Source of the DNA: Ophiosphaerella korrae
Lineage: Eukaryota > Ascomycota > Dothideomycetes > Pleosporales > Phaeosphaeriaceae
Assembly (NCBI GenBank): GCA_028456385.1
Contig: JALNQF010000038.1
Location: 124,001 to 188,000 of the forward strand
Direction: 5' to 3'
Length of the DNA: 64,000 nucleotides
Shown here: positions 31,839 through 43,041 of the stretch, piece by piece
Numbering within the stretch: the first letter of the stretch is position 1
How the letters are laid out: each line of letters opens with the position of its first letter
Translations under genes and position numbers: made by a program
Notes under the pieces: model-generated
Seen by the model: only the letters and a program-made list of their open reading frames with translations
Database searches by the model: none
What the model was told of the DNA's origin: nothing

Positions 31839-34800
31839 ATGGACGCCCGCCCACCCGTGCCACCGCCATTCCAGCGGCCGCCCGATCGCCCTGCCGCCCA
31901 CGATGCCGCCCAGCAGCCGTCGACACAGGCACAGGCACATGCACCGCAAATGCAGCAGCCGCTCCACGTGCCCTTCGCGCCCGACCCGTATGCGACCGCT
32001 CGCCGCGACCCATTCCTGCCCACGGCCACACAACACCTTCGACGTAGCAGCCAGGGCATAGATGGCGGTGATGAGGCACTGCAAGCCCAGCCCGAGCGAC
32101 CTGGTGTCTGGACACACAAAGGTACGGTGCATCGATTTCATTATTATTATTTTTATTTTTTTCAAATCTCGGGATCGGTCCCAGCATCACAGATGCGAGC
32201 GGTCATGGCGTAGAGGCGTGCGTGCATACACGCAATGCATGACACGTCAACTGCATGCGGTGCGCAGCGGCGCCGTGGAGCACTCTCTACCTCACCGCCT
32301 GTTGCTACTCGTGAGCCAGGCAGAGAGTCCTGTTCAATGCGGAACATGTGCGCGCATGCTGGTGGTGGCTCGCCTCCAGGGCTGGCCAGCCTCCGCAAGG
32401 GCGCTAAGCCCCATGCGTAAAGTCGCGACGACTGACCGTTTGGTAGGTCACTATGCTGGAGCTCACCCTCTTGCCCATCCGTCTGGCCCACCACAACTAC
32501 CACCACCACCACCGCCCTCCATGGCTAGCTCCAACAACGCCCTCGCGCCCTCGCAGTATGGCTACGATGCTGACCGCCGGCCCTCGCTTAACGGCGCCAC
32601 CTCGCCAAAGGCCTACACAACTCCCTCGCACGACACTCCCGCGCCGCCGTCCTTTGCACGACCCCAGATGCTCCCGCCATCGTCGCCTACCCAACAGCAG
32701 CACCACCAGCACCACCAGCACCACCAGCATCAGCACCAGCAGCAGCATCATCATCATCGTCAGCAGCAGCAGCAGCAGCAGCAGCACCACCACCACCCCT
32801 CGCAGCCCCAGCGACTGCCCTACGCCTCGGCCTTCGGCGCCAACAGAGAGCTCCCCGGTCTGGGGCCCGCGCTTCGACCAGGGAGCAGCATGTCCATCTC
32901 ATCCCTGATCGGTGGCGGTGACACGGGTGCGGCCGCACAAACAGCGCAGGCTCAACCATCACCTCCAGTCAACCCCCAGCCGGCTGCCAGTCACAGCATG
33001 CAGCCACCCTCGCCGCGTCGCGGCCTGCTATCCGGCCCACGGTCAGACTTTGCGCCCTTTCGCCGCCAGCCGTCGCCTGAACGCAGCATGTACGGTAATA
33101 GCACGCACGGCTCTCCAGATCTGGGTCGACAGTCATTGCCCCCGTCGAACCCGCCCCAAAAGTTTCTCGGCCAGCGATCCTATCCACAATCACCCAACGA
33201 CGCAACGGCGCGAGACTCACGACAAGCTCCGGCAACCATTCCCCCTCGTCCAAACAGTCAACCCATGGGTACTGTTGCGACTCTCGACGAAGGCAAGTCT
33301 CCCTACAACGCTTCAGTGGGTCGACGTAGCGGATACGGGCCACACGACGAACGCCGACGGACGCTCGGAGAATCGCATCACGTGAGACCCAATGCTGCTG
33401 AGCTTCTAGGCGGTGTTGGTCAAGGTCCATCAGACCGAGATCGACCCAACACCGTACATCCTATCTCACAATCCGCCTTCAGCCCGCCCCGTGATCAACA
33501 CACCATACCAGGCGCGAATGATCCTCCACGCAGCCTTTGGCGTCATTCAGCACCTACCGACGCCCTTTCTGAGCCCACTGATAGCCGCCGGGAGGAACCT
33601 GCTGTAACACAGCGCCCCTATGGTTCATATGCGTCGCAATCGCACCTTGGTCCCCGCTATGATGGTCAAAGTGCCGAGAGTATGATCCGGCAACGAAGTG
33701 TCGATCGCTTGAATAATCGTGTGGTAGAACAGTACCATACTCCACCCACCTCGGATCCTACCTCTCTCGAACGACATCGAACCGAGCCCCTCGCTCGCTC
33801 ACTTTCCTCAAGTGGTAGTGCCTATCCAGGCCGAAATATCTACGACCACCCACGAAGAATGGGAGAAGAAATGCAGCATTCCAAGTCGCACATTGGCTTC
33901 GGACTAGAAGCGAGTCGAAGAACAGGTCGTGCTTCCCCACTGCCACAGGCTGTTCAAGGGGCTCAATCACAACCTTTGTCAATTGGCAAAGACCCTGGTA
34001 TCAAGAGTGAGTTTGGGCGAATGTTCTCGGGCCTCGGAAGCGGCTTGGGATCCTCTACTCCGTCGCGAGGAAGCCCGATGCCACAGAATGGGCAGGGTTC
34101 CTTCTCCCACGACCAGGAAGCTGGCGATATGATGAGATTGCAGCGAGTGAATTCACAGCAGGGCAGGAAGCCAAAGCGGGTCAAGGATGAAGATGTTTTC
34201 GATGCTGACAATAATGACGGGCGCGGCACTCCTTCTGGAGCCCGCGGCGTGAAGCGGAATAAGCATAATCATCTTGGACATCACCATCATCACCAGCCAC
34301 ATCACCAGTACGTTCCCCCGATTGGTAATTCTACCATAGATACTGATGAAGAAAGTCACCACCACCATCACCATCATCATCACAAACTAGACGACGATGC
34401 ACCTCCTCCAAACCCCTCTGCCCTCAATGGACGACAGAACAATCTCACACAAAACGGCCCAGGGCAACCTGTACACCATCACCATCATATCCAGGGCACA
34501 CCGCATCATCATCACCACCACCACCACCATGCACCCCGCGCCAACCCGCAGACCCCGTTATTAGTAGCCAAAATTCCGATCAAGATTCATGAGATCCAGC
34601 CTGTGCTCGACGAAGCTGCCAAATACCCTCGCAGACATCTTGGCTCTCATCTGTACGAGGCGACTACCGAGCTACCTAAACCTAATTCATCGTTGGATGA
34701 TCAATTCGGATATTCTTCGAAGCCGAAGCGACTACCCCGTTTTGAGTCTAACCCAATTAATTGTACATTTACTGTTAGGGTGCCTAGGTTCTTCTTGAGG

Positions 34801-35313
34801 CCACGACAACGACAGCATATCGTCCTGGAACGGCACCTTTGGGGAGCACGTATATATCGCGACGACTCAGATCCCATCGCCGCCGCAATACATTCTGGCT
34901 GGATTCGAGGAGAGTGGGATGACACAGTAGATGTCAATATGCTTGATCCTCGCATTACGGCACCCAACGACCCTGCTGACGCCGAAGCTATACTGACAAA
35001 AACACCCGCCGCTCCAGTAACTCCACCAGCCGATATGGATTTGCAAATCGAGATTCTCATCCTTCCGCAGCTCCAAGAGTATATTAGCACGATTGAGTAT
35101 GGAATTTCCAGCAAGAAGGGTAAAGCACACGAAGGCCTGAGCTTCATGATCAACAAGATCAAATGGGTAGAGGAAGGTATTGGTAGCAGAGGACAAGAGC
35201 GCACAGCGGCGGCCTTGAAACGCAGGCTCGATGCAAGCGCCACGCTTCTTTCTCTGATGAGCGGAGTCGACGATAGCCTCCGAGTAAACGGGATGGCCAA
35301 ACTACACGCCTAA
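31839..35313 (+). CDS. RXT3: Rxt3-domain subunit of the Rpd3L histone deacetylase complex
   Basis: Component of the large Rpd3 histone deacetylase complex, nuclear. Exon 1 (31839-32121) and exon 2 (32447-35313) are joined across a long 325-nt intron, giving 1049 residues. The Rxt3 domain lies at about 798-920 (LVAKIPIKIHEIQPVL, CTFTVRVPRFFLRPRQRQHI, WGARIYRDDSDPIAAAIHSGWIRGEW). It is followed by a conserved helix-rich tail. The first 790 residues are disordered: Pro-rich, then a Gln/His tract (about 177-212), a long Ser/Arg-rich segment, and three His clusters (about 701-712, 731-740, 771-788). The intron is longer than average, so another start in exon 2 is possible, but exon 1 is Pro/Gln-rich like the rest. 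Confidence 0.88.
32696..32800 (+). repeat. CAG/CAC trinucleotide tract coding Gln/His in RXT3
   Basis: An interrupted run of CAG, CAC and CAT codons, including eight consecutive CAG codons, producing alternating Gln and His blocks. It stays in frame and lies outside the conserved domain, so length polymorphism is likely. Confidence 0.9.
34267..34532 (+). repeat. histidine-codon tracts in RXT3
   Basis: Three clusters of CAC/CAT codons (around 34275-34310, 34358-34383 and 34475-34530), the longest giving about ten His in a row. Mixed codon use suggests the His runs themselves, not only DNA slippage, are maintained. Confidence 0.85.
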
Positions 35314-36750
35314 TCAGGTTGACGTGTGCTATCTCCCACTATATTACGGCCGCTTGATTGATATGTTACATAGCATGATTTGTAAGAGTAGGAACTTTCT
35401 TCAGCATTACTAGATACCCGTATTTCTAATATTGCTTATTTCAGCGTAAATTGTATGTGTAATGATGAGTTGGCCATGTCTATGGGCACCTGGTAAAGAG
35501 GCGATGGCCCATCTCAAGTACACATAAAACGCTCCAGGCTAGGAAAAATCTGTACTTTAGAACAGTGATATATAATCCAGCCCCTGAGACAAATCTGACA
35601 GCCTTACGGTGAATAGTGCAAGTCCTGTTGCAAGTTGCGCCAAAGGTGGCGGTGTGCAAAGGTCTTTTTTTCCGATATGGAACTTGCTGATAGATAAGCT
35701 AATCTAAGTAGTAGCGGCCTGCGCGGGCAGGTACTAACGACGTGGGTAATTGAATTGCTACTGCGCTGCTCAAACTGACGTGAGCAAACGCTGCTTTCTA
35801 CTCTCCATCTCGCAGGCAATACCATCAGTCTCGCCGTCTACCAGATCATCTGGCCGACCAGCCTCGTTGCTGCTCCACCCAACAAAAGATATCTAGCAGT
35901 CTCTGGCGCGATGCAAAAAGAAAGCATGGCGGACACCAAAGGTCACAGCCGGACCTACTCTATTTCCACGGTAAGTGATTCTCATTTCTCTGTCAATTCA
36001 ATTCTCGTCGTCGAGCACGACCGCTGGCGCAACTTCGAATTCCCCTGGGCTTCATTGTAGCGGCGCATTCCGGCATTCGGCGGCTCAAGGGAGCTGAAGC
36101 CAAGTCCCGCAAACCAGACTGCCTATGCTCAGTGCTAGAGCACCCATGAGTGTCGTCATGGCGAGGGACGTGATGGCACACGATCAAGCTCCCGGCTGCC
36201 CTGTCATCTTTGTTGCGGCTCTCAGGAACCAAAACGTATCCGACGGTACTTTCAGCTGCCTGCACCACCCACGTCAGCCGAGTGGAACAATTCAACGCCC
36301 ACTAGTTCTTGGTGATCGAATCAACATTCGACTGGTGCAATCGCTTCCCTGAATCCTTGGTATGGACCCGCAGCCCGATCGCTTGTGAAAAAGAAGCACG
36401 CGGTTCTAATGCGGGGAACTGTCAATCCCTCCAGCTTCATCTCCTCTCGCTTCTCGAATGCCGAGCCAAGTTCACGACTCCGCTGCAACACTGCACCCCA
36501 GATCCACACAGCAGTCGCCTCGATTTAGTGAAGCTCTCTAGATCCTTTCCGTTCTGGGGCTTTGATTGGGCCCTAGCTTCCTTCCTGCTTGTGCCATTGA
36601 TTAAAAGCCGCATACTATCGCTGCACCTCGGAAAGGGTCCAGCTGACAGCCGAGCGATATTACTTTTCACAACTCTGCCTTTCGCCGCGTCTCTTCTGCG
36701 TCTTTTCTGGATCGCCTAAGGAGGCAGCTGGCCTCTTCGCCCCGCCCAAC
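35314..36750. other. long leader/promoter region of the PFK-2/FBPase-2 gene
   Basis: About 1.4 kb with no convincing complete gene. It contains a short frame from ATG 35911 (MQKESMADTKGHSRTYSIST) ending exactly at a GTAAGT donor at 35971. This could be a leader exon or an upstream ORF. Confidence 0.45.
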
Positions 36751-38236
36751 ATGACAGAATCGGAGACCAATGGCTTCTATGCGCCGCAAATGCGTAAAGT
36801 GCCTACGGGCGACCTTGTAAAGCCAAGCAGAAAGACTAACGGAGCTGGTGTGCAGGCCGAAGACACACGAATATGCGTCGTTATGGTGGGCTTGCCTGCG
36901 CGAGGCAAGAGTTTGATTGCGCAAAAAGGCAAGGAATCATCTGTTGCAGCTTCTCACCAATACTGATGTCATTTCTTATAGTCGTTCGTTACTTGCATTG
37001 GCTGTCGATCAAGGCGAAGACATTCAATGTCGGCCAATACCGCCGTACCGCAACTCCCAACCCATCCGCCGAATTCTTTGACACGTCAAACCCGGAGGGA
37101 GAACGCCTACGGAAGGCTGCCGCCGAAGCAGCTGTGAATGATATGTGCAAGTGGTTTGCCGAAGGTAGAGGATTGATTGCGATACTTGACGCTACAAATT
37201 CAACCAAGAGCCGGCGGAGGTGGATACAAGAACGCTGCTCCGCAGAAAACATCGAGACGTTGTACGTTGAATCAAAATGCGATGACGAGGAGCTTATTAT
37301 GAGCAACATCTTGGAGGTAAAAACGACGTCACCGGACTATGTGGGGCAAGACCCAGAGGAGGCTGCAGCAGACTTTCGGAACCGGATACGCAATTACGAA
37401 AAGGTGTACCAAACGATTGATGAGGACGAGCGCGACTTGACCTATGTCAAGCTGATTGATGTGGGCAAGCAAGTTATCATCAATCAGATCCAAGACTATC
37501 TTCAAAGCCGGGTGGTATACTATCTGATGAACCTACATATCAAGCCGCGCTCAATTTGGCTCTCACGAGTAAGTGTCTACTTATGAATGAGTTATAGTGC
37601 TAACGCTAGCAGCATGGCGAATCGCGATACAACTTGTCGGGTCAAATAGGAGGAGATGCGGATCTATCCGAAAGGGGTGATGCCTATGCCCACGCACTTC
37701 CCGGCCTTGTAGCCAAATCAGTGGGAGACGGGCGCAAACTCACCGTCTGGACCTCCACTTTGAAGCGAACAATTCAAACCGCCCGTTTTCTTTCCTTTGA
37801 AAAGCTGGAGTGGAAAGCACTCGACGAGCTCGATTCTGGTGTCTGTGATGGCTTGACCTACGCTCAGATTGAGCAAAAGTACCCTGAAGATTTTGCGCAG
37901 CGCGACGAAGACAAATACAACTATCGCTACTTAGGTGGCGAATCATATCGCGACGTTGTCATCCGACTTGAACCCATCATAATGGAGATTGAACGCAGCG
38001 AAAACATTTTGATTGTCACGCATCAGGCCATCTTGAGGTGCATCTACGCCTATTTCATGAACGTTCCGCAAGAGCAAAGCCCGTGGATGGAGGTGCCTCT
38101 ACACACTTTGATAAAGTTGACACCGAAAGCATACTCGACACAGGAAGAGAGATTGAAGGCCGACATACCTGCGGTCAGCACGTGGCGAGGTAAGGGCAGT
38201 AAAGCTGAGCATCAGCAGACGAACGGGAGCCATTAG
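36751..38236 (+). CDS. 6-phosphofructo-2-kinase/fructose-2,6-bisphosphatase
   Basis: Bifunctional enzyme making and degrading fructose 2,6-bisphosphate, the allosteric switch between glycolysis and gluconeogenesis. Exons are 36751-36928, 36982-37568 and 37613-38236, giving 462 residues. The kinase domain carries the P-loop GLPARGKS (47-54) and TFNVGQYRR. The phosphatase domain carries the phosphoglycerate-mutase-type RHGE (255-258), with the His codon the first of exon 3, TSTLKRTIQTA and VTHQAILR. Both catalytic halves look intact, unlike yeast paralogues that have lost one activity. Intron 1 begins GC rather than GT (AAAAG/GCAAGG) and ends TATAG, and the join restores IAQKVVRYLHWL. The N- and C-terminal extensions are short and have no obvious PKA site. 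Confidence 0.95.
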
Positions 38237-38810
38237 CCTGAGACTATACAGCAGCTGGTATGCAGGACTGCGAAGCACACCCCGGTAAATAGAAAAACAT
38301 GGAGCAATTATCGCCAGGCACGGTGTGGCTCTACTGGCAGGATGGAGTACGACGGGGTATTGGGTGTGCAATAGTCACTGGGTATTGCTCTAAGTTGGAC
38401 GAAGGAGAGTGTCAAAAAGGCGCAGGTTCCGGGCATATGGGTTTAGACTGGCATGATTCTCCACTTCTCTACCCTGATTATCATCTTTTGAAAGATGATG
38501 GATGACTAGATGTGTGGCTTTTAGAATTAGTGTATATGTTGAGGAAAGAAAGAAAAATTACCATGAACGCACGAAGTAGTTTATCAAGTTAACAATGGCG
38601 AACGCAGCCCGTGACTAGAACTTCTTGTTGGGCCAGCAGGCAGAACGATGCCCTATGGAGTCTGTTGATAGCCATCATCCAAGTTAGTTCCCACCTTCCA
38701 ATCTGAGTATTATCCGCGGACATGTCACTTCCATTGTCACACAACCAAACTGCACAACACACCCAACGCCACCCACGATGCCGTGCCAACTCTCGTAATC
38801 CTATTCTATC

Positions 38811-38840
38811 CAAGCTAAGCCAAGCCAAGCCAAGCCAAAC
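38811..38840 (+). repeat. AAGCC pentanucleotide repeat
   Basis: About five to six copies of CAAGC/AAGCC directly before the start codon at 38841, so it lies in the 5' leader or core promoter. Confidence 0.8.
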
Positions 38841-39345
38841 ATGCCCCCTCCGCCCAATCCAAACAACACGACCGCATACCTCAACACGGTGCTCAATTCC
38901 CCAACTTCGCTTCCGCGCCAAACGCCCGACCAGTTCTCTGCTGCACAACGCGATTCGCAGGCAAGGAACAAAGAATACAGAGGCGCTGGTGTACCACCAA
39001 AGAAAGGAGAGTGTGAGCCCGAGAGCTATGAAGTGCGACAGAGAAGAGAGGAGGCGACGCGGATACTGGAAAGCGCTGAAATGTTGATATGGTGGAGCAA
39101 TGCCCGCAATGAAGTATGATTGTCCTTCCCAATCACTATCAGTCGCCGTCATGTTGCTGAACTTGGCACAGAGTGTACCGCAGACGCGGATGCATTTCCA
39201 GAACATTGTGCTTGGGATCGAGGAGAATGATAGGGATGTGGTGTGGCAGGAGGAGTGGGAAATTGAAAGGCAGGATATGGGTGCAATTTTGTCGAGTCCA
39301 AGAAGTGCGAAAGGAAAGGAGAGAGAGAGGAAACAAGAGGGCTAG
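38841..39345 (+). CDS. short conserved-looking protein of unknown function
   Basis: Two exons (38841-39113, 39172-39345) with a 58-nt GTATGA..CACAG intron give 148 residues. It begins MPPPPNPNNTTAYLNTVLNSP. A basic/acidic helix region follows (SYEVRQRREEATRILESAEMLIWWSNARNE), interrupted in phase 0 by the intron, then TRMHFQNIVLGIEEND.. and a very basic tail (KGKERERKQEG). Helical amphipathic character suggests a protein-protein adaptor, possibly nuclear. No family is recognised. The in-frame continuation across the intron supports a real gene. Confidence 0.7.
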
Positions 39346-39810
39346 TTTGGGTTAGGGTGGAGAGATAGCGGCGATATAATGGTCACGATGACATGAATTA
39401 TGGATATGAATTACGAAGAGCAATGTCCGTTACAGTGTGTTTTATCACACGTCAAAAGTCGATTAGATAAATCAATCCCTCGATGCGTTTAGCCGATCCA
39501 TCAACTCACAACATACCATTGCGTATATGTACAAGAAGCACATGTTTCATACGCCTTCGTCCATGCCCACATTTCTCCACCACGGCTTTTCACCCCCTTT
39601 GTTCGCAAACATCTCCTCTGCATCTCCAACCTGTCGGCGCTCGCTCACCTCCCTGCTGATCTGACCAGAGAGCTTGAGCTTCATAGCCTTGATGGCTAGC
39701 ACGCTCGTAGGCTGCGACGGCCCATACCTTCCAGTACTATGCGCCACTCCTCGAGAATTAGATCGAATCAATTCGCTTGATGTCCATCCATCCCTCATGA
39801 CGGGTAGTTG

Positions 39811-41246
39811 CTATTGGAGGGGTTCCGATGACGACGAGAGGCGGTTGAGGTGCAGGTAGACATCAGTACCGTAACTGGTGGAACGGGTTAGTCTGGTTTG
39901 GGGGTTGGGGGTTGGGGAATAGGAGCGAGGACATACCCTTCCATGCTGATGAGCTTCAAATCACCACCAAAATACCTTGCGTACAGCCTCGAGATGGGTA
40001 AGCCATATCCAAAGCCAGCCATTGGGGCTTTGAAGTCGCTCTTGTTGAAGTCTGGGTCCAAGCGTGGTGTTTGGTCAACGGTGGTGTACATGTATGTCCA
40101 TACAAGGGGTATGGACGACCGAGGGATGCCTCCTCCCTCGTCTGAGATCTTGATGGTGATGTCTTCTTTTCCTTCAGCCACAATGACCTTGGTGACGGGG
40201 AAGTCTTCTTTGTCCTGTCCGTGGCGTTCGACGACGGCACGCAGCGAGTTCTTGAGTGTCTCGAAAAGCATGTGTGACAAGTGGCCGGGGACGTACATGA
40301 AGCTGATGTCGTTGTTGCACACAAGCTGGACGTTGGGGGCCTCAAACAGGCCGTAGTGGTCCTCGCAGACGAAGCGAGCGTTTTCAATGGCCTCCTGGGC
40401 GAGCTCGCGGACATTTGTCTTTGTGCAGATGATACCGACATAGTTGGGGTCGGAACGCGCGCGCTGGTCGGTCAGGGCAATGTGCTGGCCGATGAGCATG
40501 CGGATGCCGATGCGGGACATGTAGAAGCGGTCGAGGAAGGCTTGGATGTTGTGGCCGATCTGCATGCGTTGTCGCTTGCGCTTCCACTCTAAGATGCCCT
40601 GGGCGACGGTAGTGACGACACTGTCATGCCGCCGCTTGATCTTCTCGAGCGTATCTGCAAACTTTGTGTTGTACGCCCCGAGCTCTGGCGGCCAGTCCTG
40701 GCCATCGTCGGCGGCGGCGTAGTATCGCCGGCTGGACGTGGCGCCCTTGGCTTCTCTGCTGCCGGCGGCGGTGGCGGGGCTTTCAGGCGCAGAGCGATAC
40801 TGGCCCTGCTTGATGCTGGGGTTCTGCGTAGCCTTGCCCATCAGCGCCTGGTCTTTGCCGTTGCGTTTGGACGGCTTCAACAGCCGCTCGCGGATCTCTG
40901 AGGATAGGTTGGGGCGGGGCAGCTGGACGAGCTCTTCAAACGACTGGGCATACCAGTCGCGCACGCGGCAGATAGACGGCATCTCGTTGAGACCATCAGG
41001 GAGGTCATTGAGTTCCTGGACGCGGTGTGCGAGCCGGATGGGCAGCTCCTCGGACAGGAACTGGGAGGCGCGGAAGAGAGTGCCAGTTGACGGCTTCTCG
41101 CCAAACTGCACCATCTGTCTCAGCGAGACACCTGGCCGTGGTTACTAAGGGCATGACACAGCAGTTGGGATATACACACCCGTGGCGGGGAAGTTGCTGT
41201 AGTGCTTGATTGTCTCCATCAGCCTCTCCGTGCGCTTCCACGACAT
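39811..41246 (-). CDS. mitochondrial pyruvate dehydrogenase kinase family (PDK/BCKDK)
   Basis: Mitochondrial matrix protein kinase that phosphorylates and inactivates the E1 subunit of a 2-oxoacid dehydrogenase. Exons are 41246-41180, 41131-39937 and 39874-39811, giving 441 residues. The four-helix domain opens ERLMETIKHYSNFPATGVSL and contains LSEELPIRLAHRVQEL and IGIRMLIGQHIAL. The GHKL ATPase domain has the N-box ETLKNSLRAVVE (312-323), DEGGGIP (352-358) and GFGYGLP (394-400), ending YFGGDLKLISMEGYGTDVYL. A low-complexity insert of about 60 residues (107-167) sits between helices of the N-terminal domain. Pyruvate versus branched-chain specificity cannot be decided from sequence alone; PDK is more likely. 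Confidence 0.92.
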
Positions 41247-41939
41247 GATGCCAATTGCCCAAGGCCGTGAGGCCTCTCTTACTGCGTAGTCGCCAAGATG
41301 AGGATGTGGTGGATGAATATCCCGCCCCGCCTGCTGCTATACCTGCGATGACGCTAGGTCGCTGGCCGGTGCAGTAGACCGAGGTAAGGAAGGGCAGCAC
41401 CAATTGGGATGCTGCAGTGCGAGTGAATGCGTAATGCTCGAGCTTGCACGTTGCACTTTACAATTGACTTCACATATCGGATGATAATCGTTATGCGTAG
41501 TCGTTATCGTGCAGGGCAAGCTTCAGCCACATGATCCTCGGCTAGGCCCAGCAGCGCTTGTCCCTGTCCGCCGCTTCCACAGGCCCGAGATGCATGCTCG
41601 CGTGCTGACATCACAGTCCAGATGCCTGTCAGAAAATTTGCACGCCGCCTCATTGGCTACACAAAACACACTTGGGGAACATTGGAGCAGGAGATTGGTT
41701 TATTTGAGTGATGCTAAGATTCCAGTCCGGCTCTATGCTACACCAAATGTCGAAAATGCACCTAGCATCATACGCCAAACATAATCTACACAAGACGACG
41801 GCGCCTGACAAGCGCGCCTCTTCGCCGCAATCGTACGTCTATCGGTATTGGTACAATCGGAACAACATGAGAAAGGGAGGTTGAGGGAGGATCGTGGTAT
41901 GTCGAGGGCATTAGAGAAAGCGCTTCGGTAGCGAGCTGC

Positions 41940-42604
41940 TTATTTGGTCTCCTCCTGGAGGAAGGTGATCAGGTCATTTCGGTCCTTGGGTTTCTTGAGT
42001 CCGCCAAAGGCCATCTTAGTGCCAGGAATGTACTTCTTTGGGTTTTCAAGGTACTCAAACTGTTCTTCTATCAGTATACGTTCCATTGTGAGTGTTGCTC
42101 TGGGGAAAAGGTCGGTACCAAGCTGTTGTCGTCCCAGGTAACGCCCTTTTGCTTATTGGCGTCGGTGTAGGAGAAACCCTCAACCTGACCGCTCTTGCGG
42201 CCGAAGAGGCCGTGTAGGTTGGGGCCGATCTTGTTGCCCTCGCCCTCCTTCAGGGTATGGCACTGAGCACATCGTGTCTGCAGGCTATTAGCATGGCTGG
42301 GCCTGGGTGTGGAGGGTGGTCAAGTGGTACCTTGAAGAGGTTGGCACCCTTCTTGGCGTCGCCTGTTTCGATGCGTCAGCTGTGATTACATCCATGTGCG
42401 CGAGCCGCGGATGTGACCACCCTTTTGTCGCAGAGCTGACACGTTGCGCCAATTGCTCCACAGGACAAGAGAGAGGGCGCAATGCGTCTGAGGACGCAGT
42501 CCTTTTGGCAAGAACAGGCGTTGCCAACTTGCGCTTGCTTAATGAGCAGCGAGCTCGATGACGTCCGCGGCTGTCCTAGAAAACGTACCAGCTTCAAAAC
42601 CCAT
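41940..42604 (-). CDS. CYC1: cytochrome c
   Basis: Soluble electron carrier between complexes III and IV in the intermembrane space. Four exons (42604-42589, 42362-42331, 42277-42119, 42059-41940) join to 108 residues. [15 protein letters not shown] leads to the haem-binding CAQCH, then [13 protein letters not shown], and the axial Met lies in PGTKMAFGG. The C-terminus is [11 protein letters not shown]. The first two exons are tiny (16 and 32 nt) and the first intron is long (226 nt); this layout is common for fungal cyc genes. It diverges from the SDR gene with 437 bases between starts. Confidence 0.97.
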
Positions 42605-43041
42605 AGTGAGGATTAGAGGAGAGAGTTGGAGAAGAGAGTGGGGCGAATGGGTGGTGGGGGAGTAGCGATGAGAAGGTAGTGGTAATGGCTGGCGTGGCTG
42701 TGGTGTATGTGTGGTGGTAAGTTGTGAAAAGAAGAAAACTGGCAAAAGTAGAGCAAGAAAAAGGCAGAGGTCTTGGCGCTAGCCGTGATGAGATCAGGAC
42801 CTCACCGACACAGGCCCGCCAATCACAGGCCGCGCGAAAGTCAGACGGGCTCGCCGCCGGGCAAAACCGGGACTCGCCGCGCTCTACACAAATCCTGCTA
42901 GGTGCCGAGGGTGATGCGTTCAAGCTTCACACGTGACTTGCCAAACCTACCAGGCTTGCCGGCTAGGCTGAGGGGTCACTGGCTTGATTTTAGCATTTCC
43001 TTCCTTTCTCTCATCCTACATCAACCCCAGTACTAGCCCGG

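Noticed and set aside
31600..32190. Minus-strand frames of 137-196 codons in the 31.6-32.2 kb region
   Set aside because: GC-rich antisense of RXT3 exon 1; Arg/Ala-rich composition without motifs.
32497..32796. Poly-Val/Leu minus-strand frame that looks like membrane helices
   Set aside because: Reverse reading of the CAG/CAC tract in RXT3; the hydrophobicity is an artefact of the repeat.
38589..39206. 205-codon minus-strand frame
   Set aside because: Opposite a better supported two-exon plus-strand gene; Cys/Trp-rich composition typical of shadow frames.
40281..41148. Plus-strand frames of 90-150 codons within the PDK region
   Set aside because: PDK on the minus strand is supported by catalytic motifs and exon joins.
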